Assembly: GCF_029227915.1 (NCBI RefSeq)
Contig: NC_079884.1
Coordinates: 9,300,001 to 9,364,000, forward strand
DNA: 64,000 nucleotides
Reading direction: 5' to 3'
From: Hydractinia symbiolongicarpus
Taxonomy: Eukaryota; Cnidaria; Hydrozoa; Anthoathecata; Hydractiniidae
In this document: positions 27,701-39,300 of the stretch, in pieces
Layout: the number at the start of each line of letters is the position of its first letter
Position numbering within the stretch: the first letter of the stretch is position 1
Notes under the pieces: generated by a model
Databases searched by the model: none
What the model was told of the DNA's origin: nothing
The model's input: the letters and a program-made list of their open reading frames with translations, nothing else
Made by a program: the position numbers and the translations under genes

Positions 27701-29605
27701 TGCTGATGGCTAAGCTGATAGCTGGCTATGCCGTCTTCTTATTACTATCTTACAGCTTTGCCATCTTACATTAGTGTGCTGATTAAAGCGTGCCTTCCAC
27801 AAAAAACAAGTTGGTTTCTCATGTTTGTTTTGATGTTTATAGTTTGTTGACTCAACTCGCAAAGAGTTTCACTGGCAGGCGCTCAATGTTTTGACTGCCA
27901 GCACTTTTCGCATGCGCAATTAGTTCGCAAAATCAAAACACATGGAAGCCATCTATAGCTAGAGCCTGTCTGGAATATTTTTTTTTTATGAAAAGTCTCA
28001 TTAGCACATGACATGTATTTGATATAAATAAGGAGTGATTTCAAGGCTTTATCAAGGTACTGTGGTGAAGTAAATATATTTTCATATATCCACTTTGGCT
28101 TTTTCAACATATATACATAAATAAATTCCATTCACACTACCATGAGACATTTCAACTCTCCAAAATAAGCAACAACAGTGCAACGCAAAGCGCAAAATAA
28201 ATACTAATTTTGTTTTTGTAAAAACTGGCAAACTTGTACCATTATACACAGAAATTGTTTCTTAGCAGCTAACTTATTATGTCATAGTTCAGCATAATTA
28301 GATAAAGTTTCCAGAGTTATCTATATATCACAAACCAAAAAAAATTATGGACAGCAAGCTCATTTACATGAAATCAACTTATTTTTTCGTGAGACATATG
28401 CCAGCAACAAAAGAGATTTGTCATGCTTAGTCTGGATCGAGGGTTGGGGTAAATTTGTTAAATGTCATTCTATGATGAAAGTTTTTCCTTCCGAACTTTG
28501 TCCTGAACCTCTCTTCTAATTTTTTATTAGCAAAATGAGTGAATACGGGCTCACGAAAGACAACAAATAATTGCACTTGTTAATTAGACCATTAAAAAGT
28601 GAAAATAGTGTTTTTCTGCCTAAAGGAGTTAAAATGATTGTTGTTTTGGCTAAACAAATTGCTGTCAGTATAATGTGAAAACAATTATGATTCTGTTATG
28701 CCCCTACTATAGCTATAGTCAGACATCCCAAACAACTATTGTTAGACAAACTTTGTAAAAAGCACATATTTCATTAAAAAAAAACAACAACAACAAAAGT
28801 TTTTATTCAGAACTAAACAGTTGCAGAACTATACATAATGCATTTCCAGGGGTTTTATTCTTTGTATACTCCACTACATCACATTACAAAAGTTATTATA
28901 TAACTTTATTAAATATAGTGACTGAACAAGCAAAAAAAGGACAAATTTTTCTTTGTATGAAAAAATATGTAGAGAAAGGGGTAAAAATCTGTCTGCAAAA
29001 ACTGGGTAAAGAAGGTGAGCATATTTTGTTGAGGTTTATTTTTTGCAAATTTTTATTTTCCTATCTACCAGAATCTTTGGTATGGCTAGAAAGTTTCATC
29101 TAAAATTCCAAACAGTGGCTGTTAGGTCATCTATGCTTAAAGTTTGCTCATCATCATTTATAGCTTTGGACAGAAATGCTGAATGCAGTGGACCCACAGA
29201 TATTGTGTATAATAATTTAGTTTCTACCTTTCCCTTCCTCTGTCTTACTAAATAAACGTTTGCCAAATCTAAATTGGAAGTTGGGTTAGTTGTGATATGT
29301 GTTTTTTCTTTTATCCATGCAAAAGTAACATGACACTATTATTATTTAATGCATCTGAAAACTCTAAAATATAAAAATTACAGCTTTTCCAGGCCCGGTT
29401 GGGAAAATATACCCTGCAAGGGCTAAATCGCTCACGTAAAATTTTCTGCATGAGCGATCCACATGCGATCACAAAATCTCGTGCAAATTAGTTTGCGTAA
29501 GTGGTCAATGAAACAAAAAGTTACGACATGCACATGCTTGATCTGTAAAATAAAACTAAAAATAATCGAGTCGTCGCTGATCAAAAATATCTACAAAAAT
29601 GCTCT
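27701..29605. other. Intergenic, no gene seen
   Basis: AT-rich sequence without a supportable gene. Short frames on both strands do not resemble proteins and lack splice context. Confidence 0.6.
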
Positions 29606-29814
29606 TTTTACAACTGATTTGCGTCAGCATTGTGTCAGCAATATTTTTTTGTAGTGAAGTTGTTCAGCTGGCAATATCTTTTGTCATTCACCTTTTATTA
29701 ACCCTATTCGTTTTACAACTGATTTGCGTCAGCATTGTGTCAACAATATTTTTTATAGTGAAGTTGTTCAGCTGGCAATATCTTTTGTCATTCACCTTTT
29801 ATTAACCCTATTCG
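29606..29814. repeat. Tandem duplication, 105-bp unit
   Basis: 29606-29710 and 29711-29814 are about 95 percent identical by eye. Each begins TTTTACAACTGATTTGCGTC and ends TTATTAACCCTATTCG. A recent local duplication of otherwise unremarkable sequence. Confidence 0.9.
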
Positions 29815-30226
29815 GTCTGGGGTTTCTCCAACATACTATGACCGGTTTTTATGTGGATCGCATAAAAAATTGCAAAAAATTGCCCAAAAACCTGTTTTTT
29901 TTTCGATTTTCGGGTAAAATCTGACAAAGCCGGGAAATCGAATTAATCCAATGTCCAAATTATGCAAAAATGATTCTTCCTAATAAAACAAAGTTGTGTT
30001 GCAAGTTTCAAGTTCTAAGGATAATCCTAACAGGAGTTATTAAATTTTCCCCATTATAAGGATTTCATAGAGACTTAAGGGTAGTTTCGAGTAATGGCCA
30101 ATAACAAAGCCTCTGAAAGGTATGGGACCTAAAGAATTAGCATGCAGGTGTCTAATAGATAAATATTGAAACTCAGTAAGTTTCATAGCCATGTAACATA
30201 GCAATAGGGAGTTATTAAAAAAACCT

Positions 30227-30265
30227 GTTAGAGGGGGGGGGCGGAAATCCCTCCCCCCCTCTAAC
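30227..30265. repeat. Perfect 13-bp hairpin with G-run
   Basis: GTTAGAGGGGGGG at 30227-30239 pairs with CCCCCCCTCTAAC at 30253-30265 across a 13-nt loop. The left arm continues to nine consecutive Gs. It may be the end of a fold-back repeat. Confidence 0.85.
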
Positions 30266-30624
30266 GACGATGACAAATAAAAATGGAGTGCAAGTCTTAT
30301 TGACATACCTTCTGGATGGTGAACTTCTTTAGGTTAATAGTTCCCTGCCAACTGGCTTTTTATGTCTCTAGATGGTTGTAATCGCAGAAGTCACCGGTGA
30401 CATGCTTCGAAAATGCTTGTCACCAGCACAGTTTAACATGAAGAAAAACGGTACAGGAAACTCAATTGTTAGAGTCTTTGCAGAACATCTCTCCTCACAA
30501 AACCGAGGGCAGGGCTGTCTTATTGCCTGCTGTGTCGTGTGGAAGAAAGAACTTCTGGACTTCTTTTTAATACACTATACAATTTTTTTTATTATTACGA
30601 ATCTAATAGAAACTTTATTTACTT

Positions 30625-30697
30625 GTTTTTTCTTTGGTATTACATCACAAGAACATTCGTCTGAAAGCTGTATTAAGGTACAGGGCATCTAACCTTT
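30625..30697 (+). repeat. Dispersed repeat, copy 1
   Basis: This stretch, including ACATTCGTCTGAAAGCTGTA and GGTACAGGGCATCTAACCT, is the reverse complement of 34506-34577 with only a few differences. Homology ends on both sides, so it is a short dispersed element rather than a large inversion. Confidence 0.8.
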
Positions 30698-31310
30698 CCC
30701 ATGTTCTGGTTATATTTAACTTGCATGGGTGCGCACTCTTCTCGCAGTATTCTCTGTGACAATGAAGGTCGGAATGACTTGTGGCATGGTTCCAAATGGT
30801 CTTCCGTCTTTCGTTCGAGTCTCAGTGTAATGCACCAGCCGAGCATAAAAGAGTGTCAGCAGGGGAGGGCCGACCTTAATGTTCTCTTTAGCTCATGTTC
30901 GTCATAATAACACGATCATTCTTCATAAGCTTTGTGTTTTGGGTGGTACTTATTTGGTAGATTCTCCTAAAATGTGAGAAAAATATATCGTAAGACCTCA
31001 AGAAAATTCTGATAAAGTCTCTTACGTGAGCGATTAATCGGTCTCCTGAGCAGACCTGCTTTTCTGAAAGTTTAGAGAAAGATGTATATATATTTTTCAC
31101 TTTCGACCACTACCACAAATTATTTGTGCAATCTTTTTGAACAGGGCATGGGTTGCTCACAGACTAATTTCATGTGCAACACAATCCTTACTAACTGCCA
31201 GGCCTGGTGTGAATCTGGATGTGTGCCTGTCTTCTAAAAAAAACCAGAGAAGTTTTTAATTATGTTTGCTATATATCATGTTGTTTTAATTAAACTTAAA
31301 GATGTGATTC

Positions 31311-31320
31311 TTATTTATAG
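31311..31320 (+). promoter_or_regulatory. Splice-acceptor-like site upstream of RNPC3
   Basis: TTATTTATAG ends two bases before the RNPC3 ATG at 31323, preceded by a T-rich stretch. A 3' splice site this close to the start codon implies either a 5' UTR intron or a spliced-leader trans-splicing acceptor. Which one cannot be told from sequence alone. Confidence 0.5.
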
Positions 31321-31322
31321 AA

Positions 31323-32711
31323 ATGTCGAAATTACTTGTTAAGAATGTTCCTACAGACTTTTCTGATGGTGAAAAAGAACAATTCTTCTCATTATTTGGG
31401 GCAACAGAAGTAATATGTTTTCCTAAAAGTGGAAAGATGAGAAATTGTTGTTATCTGACATTTCCAGACAGGACAACTGCAAAGCAAGGACTTTATACAA
31501 TACATCAATTTGAGGTTCTTGGACAAAAACTGGTAGCTGAATATGCTAAGCCAAGCCACATTGATTCTGCAGATCAGATTTATTGTAAGGAAGTTCTTGA
31601 AAAAAAAGTGTTTATTGGAACTCACCTAGAAGAGAAAAAAAAAGTTCAAACAAAAGAGATTCCTGAAAAAATTCAGAATGGTATATGTTCTAATTTAAAC
31701 ATCAATCATGACTTTCCTGATCACTTGGTGTACAAATATCCAGATCCAAATGTGATGATATTAACTAATATTGCCAATGCACTGGCAGCTGTGCCTAAGT
31801 TTTACATCCAAGTGTTACATTTGATGAACAAAATGAATCTTCCTCCTCCTTTTGCAACAGTAACTTTAACACCGCCTCTTCCTGGTGATAGCATAATTTT
31901 ACAAGATGCATGTGTTGATACTTCTGATTTACAAGAATTTATTTCTAGTGATGAGTCTGAGATCGAAAGTGATACTGACCATGGTAAAAAACATGAAATT
32001 TTTAACTCTAATCAAATGCTGATGGGACCTGGAAAAAAAAGAAAGCGTTTAAAACCCTTGGCTAAAGTGGAACAAGAGAAATTTAATATAGTGAAAACAA
32101 AGAGCTCTCAACCTGTAGAAAGTGTGTTTGAGTTATCATCGTCATCAAAACGATATGAATTTCAGTTAGCAAGCAGCATCAAAGAAGCAGTTGAGAGAAA
32201 GAACCAACCTGCGATACATTATAATGTTTTTGATGAGAGGGGTGAGTTTGGGAAGATTGCACCATTAAGAAAAGATAGCGTCAGTCCCCTAAACGATGAA
32301 GATGATGAAGAAGAGGAAGAACTTGATGAGGATAGAGATGCTGATTATATAACATTGACACAACTGAAAGAAAATCGAATTTCAGAAAAGGAAGTTTTAT
32401 CGATGAATCAATTTAAAAACTACTCACCAGGAGAAAAAACAAATCGGTTGTACATTAAAAATTTAAGCAAACAGGTTGTAGAAGAAGATTTAAAGTTTAT
32501 ATTTAAAAGATTTTTAAGACATTGTTCAGATCAAGAAAAGGAAAGTCTTGATATCAGATTAATGCAAGAAGGAAGGATGAAAGGCCAATCTTTCGTTACC
32601 CTTCCTTCTGAGGAAGTAGCAGAGAAAGCTTTAAAAAATGTTCATGGTTACATTTTGTATGAAAAACCCATGATAATTCAATATGGCAGGGCTGGAAAAA
32701 CCAAGCAGTAG
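31323..32711 (+). CDS. RNPC3: U11/U12 snRNP 65 kDa protein RNPC3
   Basis: Single-exon gene, 462 residues. RRM1 lies at about residues 3-78 (KLLVKNVPTDF at the start). A conserved central block (148-177) contains VPKFYIQVLHLMNKMNLPPP, a signature of RNPC3. An acidic/basic linker (about 200-340) contains a KKRKRLK stretch. RRM2 lies at about 375-455, with RLYIKNLS as RNP2 and KGQSFVTL as RNP1. In the U11/U12 di-snRNP this protein binds U12 snRNA through its C-terminal RRM and contacts the U11-59K protein through its N-terminus, bridging the two snRNPs during U12-type intron recognition. Length is close to the human protein. The human gene is intron-rich; this one is intronless. Confidence 0.95.
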   Translation: MSKLLVKNVPTDFSDGEKEQFFSLFGATEVICFPKSGKMRNCCYLTFPDRTTAKQGLYTIHQFEVLGQKLVAEYAKPSHIDSADQIYCKEVLEKKVFIGTHLEEKKKVQTKEIPEKIQNGICSNLNINHDFPDHLVYKYPDPNVMILTNIANALAAVPKFYIQVLHLMNKMNLPPPFATVTLTPPLPGDSIILQDACVDTSDLQEFISSDESEIESDTDHGKKHEIFNSNQMLMGPGKKRKRLKPLAKVEQEKFNIVKTKSSQPVESVFELSSSSKRYEFQLASSIKEAVERKNQPAIHYNVFDERGEFGKIAPLRKDSVSPLNDEDDEEEEELDEDRDADYITLTQLKENRISEKEVLSMNQFKNYSPGEKTNRLYIKNLSKQVVEEDLKFIFKRFLRHCSDQEKESLDIRLMQEGRMKGQSFVTLPSEEVAEKALKNVHGYILYEKPMIIQYGRAGKTKQ

Positions 32712-33217
32712 TAAATGTCAAATTTGTTATCATCAATATTATACATTGTCATGAATCTTGCTCTTTTATTTTTTTAAGTATTATTTGTTTAAATATTGTT
32801 TTGATTTGAATCGTGATGTGTAACAAATGTTACTTGTATATACTTTGTATTCTTAAAACCTGCTAATAATAATGGACACTGATAAGGATAATAATTTTAG
32901 TAACTATCATTTCGTTCAGTTGCATCCAAGTCTTCTCTTCTTCTTTTTTGTTCTAATTAATGCAGTGCTTTTTAAGTTCTTGAAAACGCACACCAAAAAA
33001 GGTTAATTGTGTAAGCAATCAAGTCTTTTTTTTGTTCTTTTAAGGGAGCTGGAGGAGGGTTGCATTAAGATTAAATTATGAAAACATTTACATAAAAAAA
33101 TTGATATAAATTAAATGTTGTGAAAGGAATATCAACCATGCTGCATAAAAAAATTCTTTTTTTATAGTGCTGTTTGTTTTTAGAAGTAAAAATTAAGTAA
33201 CCAAAACATGCTTTAAC
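32712..33217 (+). other. RNPC3-SWT1 spacer
   Basis: A 506-bp spacer on the shared strand that must hold the RNPC3 3' end and the SWT1 5' end. It is T-rich towards the right, with acceptor-like TTTTTTATAG (ends 33167) and TTTGTTTTTAG (ends 33183). A minimal upstream ORF, ATGCTTTAA (33208-33216), stops one base before the SWT1 ATG. Confidence 0.7.
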
Positions 33218-33340
33218 ATGTCGTTGGAACCGCTACCTGATGGATGGTCAAAGTACCTTTCAAGAAAGTTTAATAAAGTATACTACTACCATGGAGCTAC
33301 TGGCCGGTCTCTTTGGGTGCATCCATTGTTATGTCAAGAG
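33218..33340 (+). other. SWT1: SWT1 exon 1: WW domain
   Basis: 41 codons ending at a GT donor at 33341. The peptide has the WW pattern: LPDGW, then VYYYHGATGRSLW and HP, with Trp spacing of 22 residues. WW domains bind proline-rich peptides. The domain fills one exon and is followed by a 3.7-kb intron. Confidence 0.85.
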
Positions 33341-36300
33341 GTACACCCAGTATCTACTTTTAAAACATGTCTGTTACCTATTTAAGCAAATAAGATTTTT
33401 GCAGTAGTCATGTTTTTTTTGCTTATAGATTAAAGAAAGTAATTTCTGCATGTTCTTTTTTTTGTAAATAACGAGGAAAGACTTGATCAAAATTAATAAA
33501 CACAATTTGTTTATATTCTATCTCTTGTAGTGTTTTTGGGCTAGCGCTGAGCTTTGTAATTTTACATCTTATCAAATACAGTACTGGAAAAAGGTTGTTT
33601 AACATATCGAGCGCGCAACGTGCGTGGACTCCCTCGATACACGATGTACCGCGTTTATAATAATAAGAAACAATTAAAATAAATTGTCGCAATCTATCGA
33701 GAATCTAGTATCGTGACAAAATCCGTCTCGATGTATCGCGATGGTAGGTGATAATGAGAATAAAGAGAAAGTTTTTTTTAATGAAAATAGAGAGAAAGTT
33801 TTTTTTATTTCAAACACGTCTCTGCTTTATCTTTTTTTATTTTAAATAGGTGTATATTATAAGAAAATTTTTAACTTTCATATTTATTAAAGTAATTCTA
33901 GCGCATTACTTTTTCAACGTATTTATTTTCTAACGCTACTTTTCGTTCTTAAACTTTTAAAATGCAATCTAAAAAAACATTTCTATTGCCGCATTTCATT
34001 TATAAACTTTTAAAATGCGATCTAAAAAAACATTTCTATCGCCGCATTTCATTTATAAACTTTTTAACTTTGATCTAAAAAAGCATTTCTATCGCCGCAT
34101 TTTGTTCTTAAACTTTTAAAATGCGATCTTAAAAAACATTTCTATCGCCGCGTTTCGAGAATACCGTCGTGGTACGCGAAGCGCAATGTTAAGCAACCTT
34201 TTTCCAGTACTGTAGTTGTGACACATAAGTTAATTTTTGGATAAGGCTGAACTTAAAAATATATATGTTTGCCATCACCTGTGTGAGGGTTTCGGCACTG
34301 ACCCGGTCGGTTGGTTGGTCAGTCGGTTGGTCAGTCAGGATTTTATTTCATTTTTATTTTCAAAGCATGTCTAAGATATATTTTTTTTTACTTCTAAGAG
34401 AATGTACTAAATAAGCACCACAAAAATAAGATTACAAAGCCCAGAATAAAAAATGGTAACGAGAACGTAATAACACCGACCATAAATATAGAATATTAAA
34501 GTGGAGAGGTTAGGTACCCTGTACCATAATACAGCTTTCGGACGAATGTTCTCATGATGTAATATCAAAGAAAAGAAATTGTTGAAAAAAGTTTAAAAAA
34601 TCTTTTTGAAGGGGGAAAGAGAAATCAAAAATGTATAGAAAAATATTTAATACCAAAAATATAACAAATCTGCCAACACATCATCTTATTCAACGTTGCA
34701 CTTGTGGTTAAGTTTTACAAAATTCATTTTTTATCGGATTTCGTTTTAAGGCTGGCTTTCCTGCATCTGCAAAAGAACGGTGACCCCAAAAAAATTTCCA
34801 CCCAGCGTAGTCCACTTTTACTAACTATGATGGGTCATGTTGGTGATATTTTTACGTAGTTCTTTTTCCAGGTCAGGAGTCAGTGGATTAGCTGGGATGT
34901 TTTGAATACAATTGTCAGGTTTAAAAAAGGTTATTTGAAGTCCTGGTATAGTCTTCTTTTGGAGAAAAAAAATAAAATATAAGATTAAAAATCTTTGACA
35001 ATAACAGTATGTTATTTTAAGTAATGATTTTCATGATCCATTGTTTGCATTGTCATTCCAGCCCTCGAAATTAGCGTCGGCAAGCGGCAATTGCTGGTGC
35101 GGTTTCATTTCGCAACGCCGAGGCTAATCTTTGTTGCGCTTTCATTTTGCGGTAGAAAAGTGGGGGACGTTTTAAATCGTGAACCCCAAACACGATTATT
35201 GAGCGTCTACGTATAGCGACTTTCTCAATCTTAACTTCCTTTTCTACATGTCCGAAATAGTATGCATGACTATACTGTCACTTTTATAAATTTATTGTTT
35301 ATTTTTCAGGTCATCACTAGCAAATAGGCAATAATATGCTTCGTTTTCAAATTACAAAAAATCTTTATCCACATGGCTTAAATAAAATTTTAAAATTCAT
35401 TCGAAAAGTTCAACTACATTTTAACAAAATTTATACAGAAAATTTTTTTTACCGCATGTGGGTTTTTGTTTGAAATTGTTTGAATAAAGGGGCATAAAAA
35501 AATCTATTAAATTAAATTAAATTAGTTGACCTGGGACGAGCAAACAAGTGCCATTTTGGAAAAAAAATTATGTTAATCAATAACCTTTATATATCTATGC
35601 ATTGATAAAGTTTGAATGCACACCCCTTAACAGCTCTAAAATTACTGATGAAAGAAAATGTCTAGTTTTGCTATTACTGAAATATGACATCATAATTCAT
35701 GCAGCTTAATTAAATCTGAAATTCTTTAAATGTGAATATCTTGAGACCGAAAAGAGCTTTTTAAAAAATTTAAAAAGACTTGTTAACCAACTTTTTAAGC
35801 TCTATAAAATAAGTCCAACTTCATTTTATACCTCGGGTTCCCTTTAAAACTAGCAAAATCAAACACTTTAAAAGGTGGGGAACAAAAATTTTTAGCACTA
35901 AAATTGTTCACATGGAGTCCCATCAATAAGAAAAAAGCACCCATGCAATAAATCGGGCAAGCCAGGCTTCGCTAATCTTGTTTGCATGAGCAACCCGAAA
36001 TATAAAATTACCAATATTAAAAAAAAAACTAAGTAACAACATTCTTTTGTCACTGTACACCGGATCTATCAATAGGGGTGAGTGATTGCCCTTGCACTTG
36101 CAGACACATTTAATTCTGAGAAGTGGAATAATAACTGAACCATTGATTGCTCCCCCAATTCCACAAAAGTTTGGCTAGCAGAGCCTTTTGGATTTGCGAA
36201 CTTGGTTCTCAGAATTTTTTTTCTAATAATCTGTTTTTTTTCATTTGACTAACCTGGAACATATTTTACTTTTAAATATTACCTATGATATATTGCCTGC

Positions 36301-39300
36301 TCTGCTTGTGAAGTGCAACTATATGCAGACTTGTTCATCTGTGCCTCAATAGTATTCATCTCTGCCCCAGTAAAGGATCACATGGCTATGGGTTTCAGCT
36401 GTAATATGCTGTCACCAACTACAAAGTGGCTGTATTGATGTTTTCTCAGTCTATAATTCTTTATTTGAGTCAGGAGTCGGTGGATTAGCTAGGATGTACC
36501 GGTTTAAGAATTAAGCGTCCTAAAAATGTAGTCTATAGTCTATGTAGTCTTTTTTTATATTTTTTGACGGGAAGTTTGTTATGATAAGAGTATGTAAATA
36601 GTAATAAGTGGTGCATGCAATTTATGTTGATTTGTGTGATTTTTTTTTTAAAAAAACTCACTGTGTGTGTGTGTATTTTTAAAAGTTTTGATGGTAATTA
36701 TCTTGTCAAAAAAGGGGCGAAAATTCAGACCACAATAGACAATTAATTCACAATTTAAGTGCAGCAAGAGAATATTAAAAATATTGCTTTGGAATGTGAA
36801 TAAAAGAAACCTTAGGGACATAAAAGGGGTATTAAAAGCATTACGATATGTATAGCACTCTCTATGTTCTAAAGAACATACCATTAGGATTAATTCGTAA
36901 AAAAGCAAAAATCATTTTGTTTATTTGTTAAAGAAAATGCAGGTAAACAACGTTTTTGCAGTTACTGTAGTTACCTATAAAAATTAGTATCTATATATTT
37001 TATATTTTTTCTTTATATTTTTTCAATTCTTTATTTTTATGTAGAATGAAGATATTCCACCTGGTACAACGAACAATGAAAATATTACCAATATTACAAA
37101 AATTGACAATTGTAAATCCGAATCTAACGAATACAAATCTACGAAAAAAACAAAAAATGGCAGTGTGGAAACTCTCAGTTCACCAAGTACACTAAGTGAA
37201 AAGGAGTTATACAAACTTAGTAACGAAAGTAAATTTTATAGATCACGAACAGAAGAGATTGCAAACTGGGCAGCAGATGTTTCTTCACAAAGTAGTCACA
37301 CTTCATCTTTGTCGTCCTACAATTTAAATCAAAGAAATATAAAAAATGTTGAGGAAAAGCCATCTAAACCAACCTTGAAACCATTGAATAGTGTGTATAA
37401 ATCAAAGAAGAAAAACAAGTTTTCTGAAACAATATTGAATAATAAAAATAATGTAACTAGGGGAGTTGCAAGCATTATAAAAAGCCAAATGAAGACTAAA
37501 AAAAGTATAAATGCTTTGAAGACAGAAGAAATTAAATGCAAAAACAAGAAAAACAATTCTTTAACACCTGCTATGTTAGAAATGGTTGATAAAATGAGTA
37601 AGAAGAAGACAGTGGGAAGTGTTACAGATGATAATAGTAGCATTGTTAGTTTAAGCAAAGTAAGATATCAGCCTTACAGTACCATCGGCTCAGCAGCCTT
37701 AAAGAAGGAGAAAAGGAAGAACATAAAATTAAAGGCTGTTGCAAATACACAATTAGAAAATGATATCATAAAAAATATATTAGATGCATCTGACAAAGCA
37801 TTACCTTCTCTAAAGCCACTAAATAAGCCCATCCCTCGAAAACGAACAGAATCAGAATGTAGTCGAAAGTCTGTGAGTGCTGTTTCGTCTGCAAGTGAAA
37901 AGAGTAAACAGAAAGCAAACCCATTCTTTGAAAAAAAATTAAACTGTGAAAAGTTTCACATCCCAACTTCGTCTTGTGATTCAGCAAAATCTTTATTTAG
38001 TCCAACCTTTTCACCTCCCGATACTATTTTCTCATCAAAAGCAGCTTTGCCTTGTGAAAGCGAGTCAATGAACATTGATGCAACTCCTATCCAAGCAACT
38101 GAATTTAGTGCTCAAAGTTTCATACAACAGTTTAGCAATGAATCAAACATTCTTAATATTGAAGAAGAAATGGAAATTGACGATGCTATCCAGCTTAATA
38201 AAGAAATCATGAGAGAGGTACTGTGGGTTGATTACCTAATTTACTAAAATTACTAAAGAAAACAACATACACTATAAATTCAAAATATGTTTTAGATCAG
38301 AGGAATAAGAGAAGAAAACATCATAACAAAGCCACAGGTACTGTTTCAAAATTTTACAAAAATGATTGTTAACTAGTAACAGTAATACTTACCTTTGATC
38401 ATTGCATGATCAGAGGTCTTTTACTGTTTTTTTAAAAAATTTTAGCTATCTGTTAAAGATCAAGCAACACTACCAACATATTCTGTAAGTTTTTGTTCTT
38501 TGTTGGGGGGTTTGTAGGGTGAAGTGGGTGTATGGGTGTGCGTGCGTGTATCTGTTGGTGGGTGCCTATGTCTGCTTGGATTTGTGTATGTAGCCGTACA
38601 TAATCATGCAAATACTTTTCACATCCCTAAAAAGATGCTAAAACTAAATAAAGCATTAAGATAACTTTTAATCAAACAAGGTTAATTATGTAATTGTTTT
38701 ATTTTGTATTTGTTTTTTTATTAACGGCCTCCCTAAATTGATTGCACTTGACCAGAAAACGAAATCAAAAGGTGATTATTAAATACTGCACAGACAACTA
38801 TCTGTGCAGTATTTAAATACTGCGTAGTAGTTTGCTGACATCTAAAAGTTATATATCCAAGGCTGCAATAAAAATTTTTGCAAATAAATCTTCCAACCAT
38901 TTAAAAAGGTTTTTGGTCGATGCCATATAAACCAAGGGGTATTTATTTTTTTTATTAGTGCATTTTTTGCAAAAAACTTGCATTTTGTTTTTTTATATGT
39001 TTTAGAGCATATTTCTTTTTCTTATAGGACCCTCTATATATCGTAATTGATACAAACATATTACTTGCTCATCTGAGATTTGTGTCTGAGCTAAAAGATT
39101 ACCCCTTACCAGGTTAGTACCTCTTTGTCATCTTAATTGAATTGCGGGAGTTTGTTTGTGACTTAAGAAGAGTTGTTATATAATAGAATAAAATGATTTT
39201 ATACCCTGTTTACATTTTTCTTATCTGTCAGCTCTTTTTAATTATGTTGTGAATTTTGTGTTAGGTGTTGGAGCTCCTATACTTTATATACCATGGATGG

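Larger units (their letters stand above)
29815..31310. other. Intergenic, 5' flank of RNPC3
   Basis: No gene is supported. It contains the G-run hairpin at 30227-30265 and a dispersed repeat at 30625-30697. A 106-codon plus frame at 30372-30692 overlaps that dispersed repeat, looks non-protein-like and is not called. Confidence 0.6.

Noticed and set aside
30372-30692. 106-codon plus-strand frame
   Set aside because: It runs through a dispersed repeat and has no recognisable domain.
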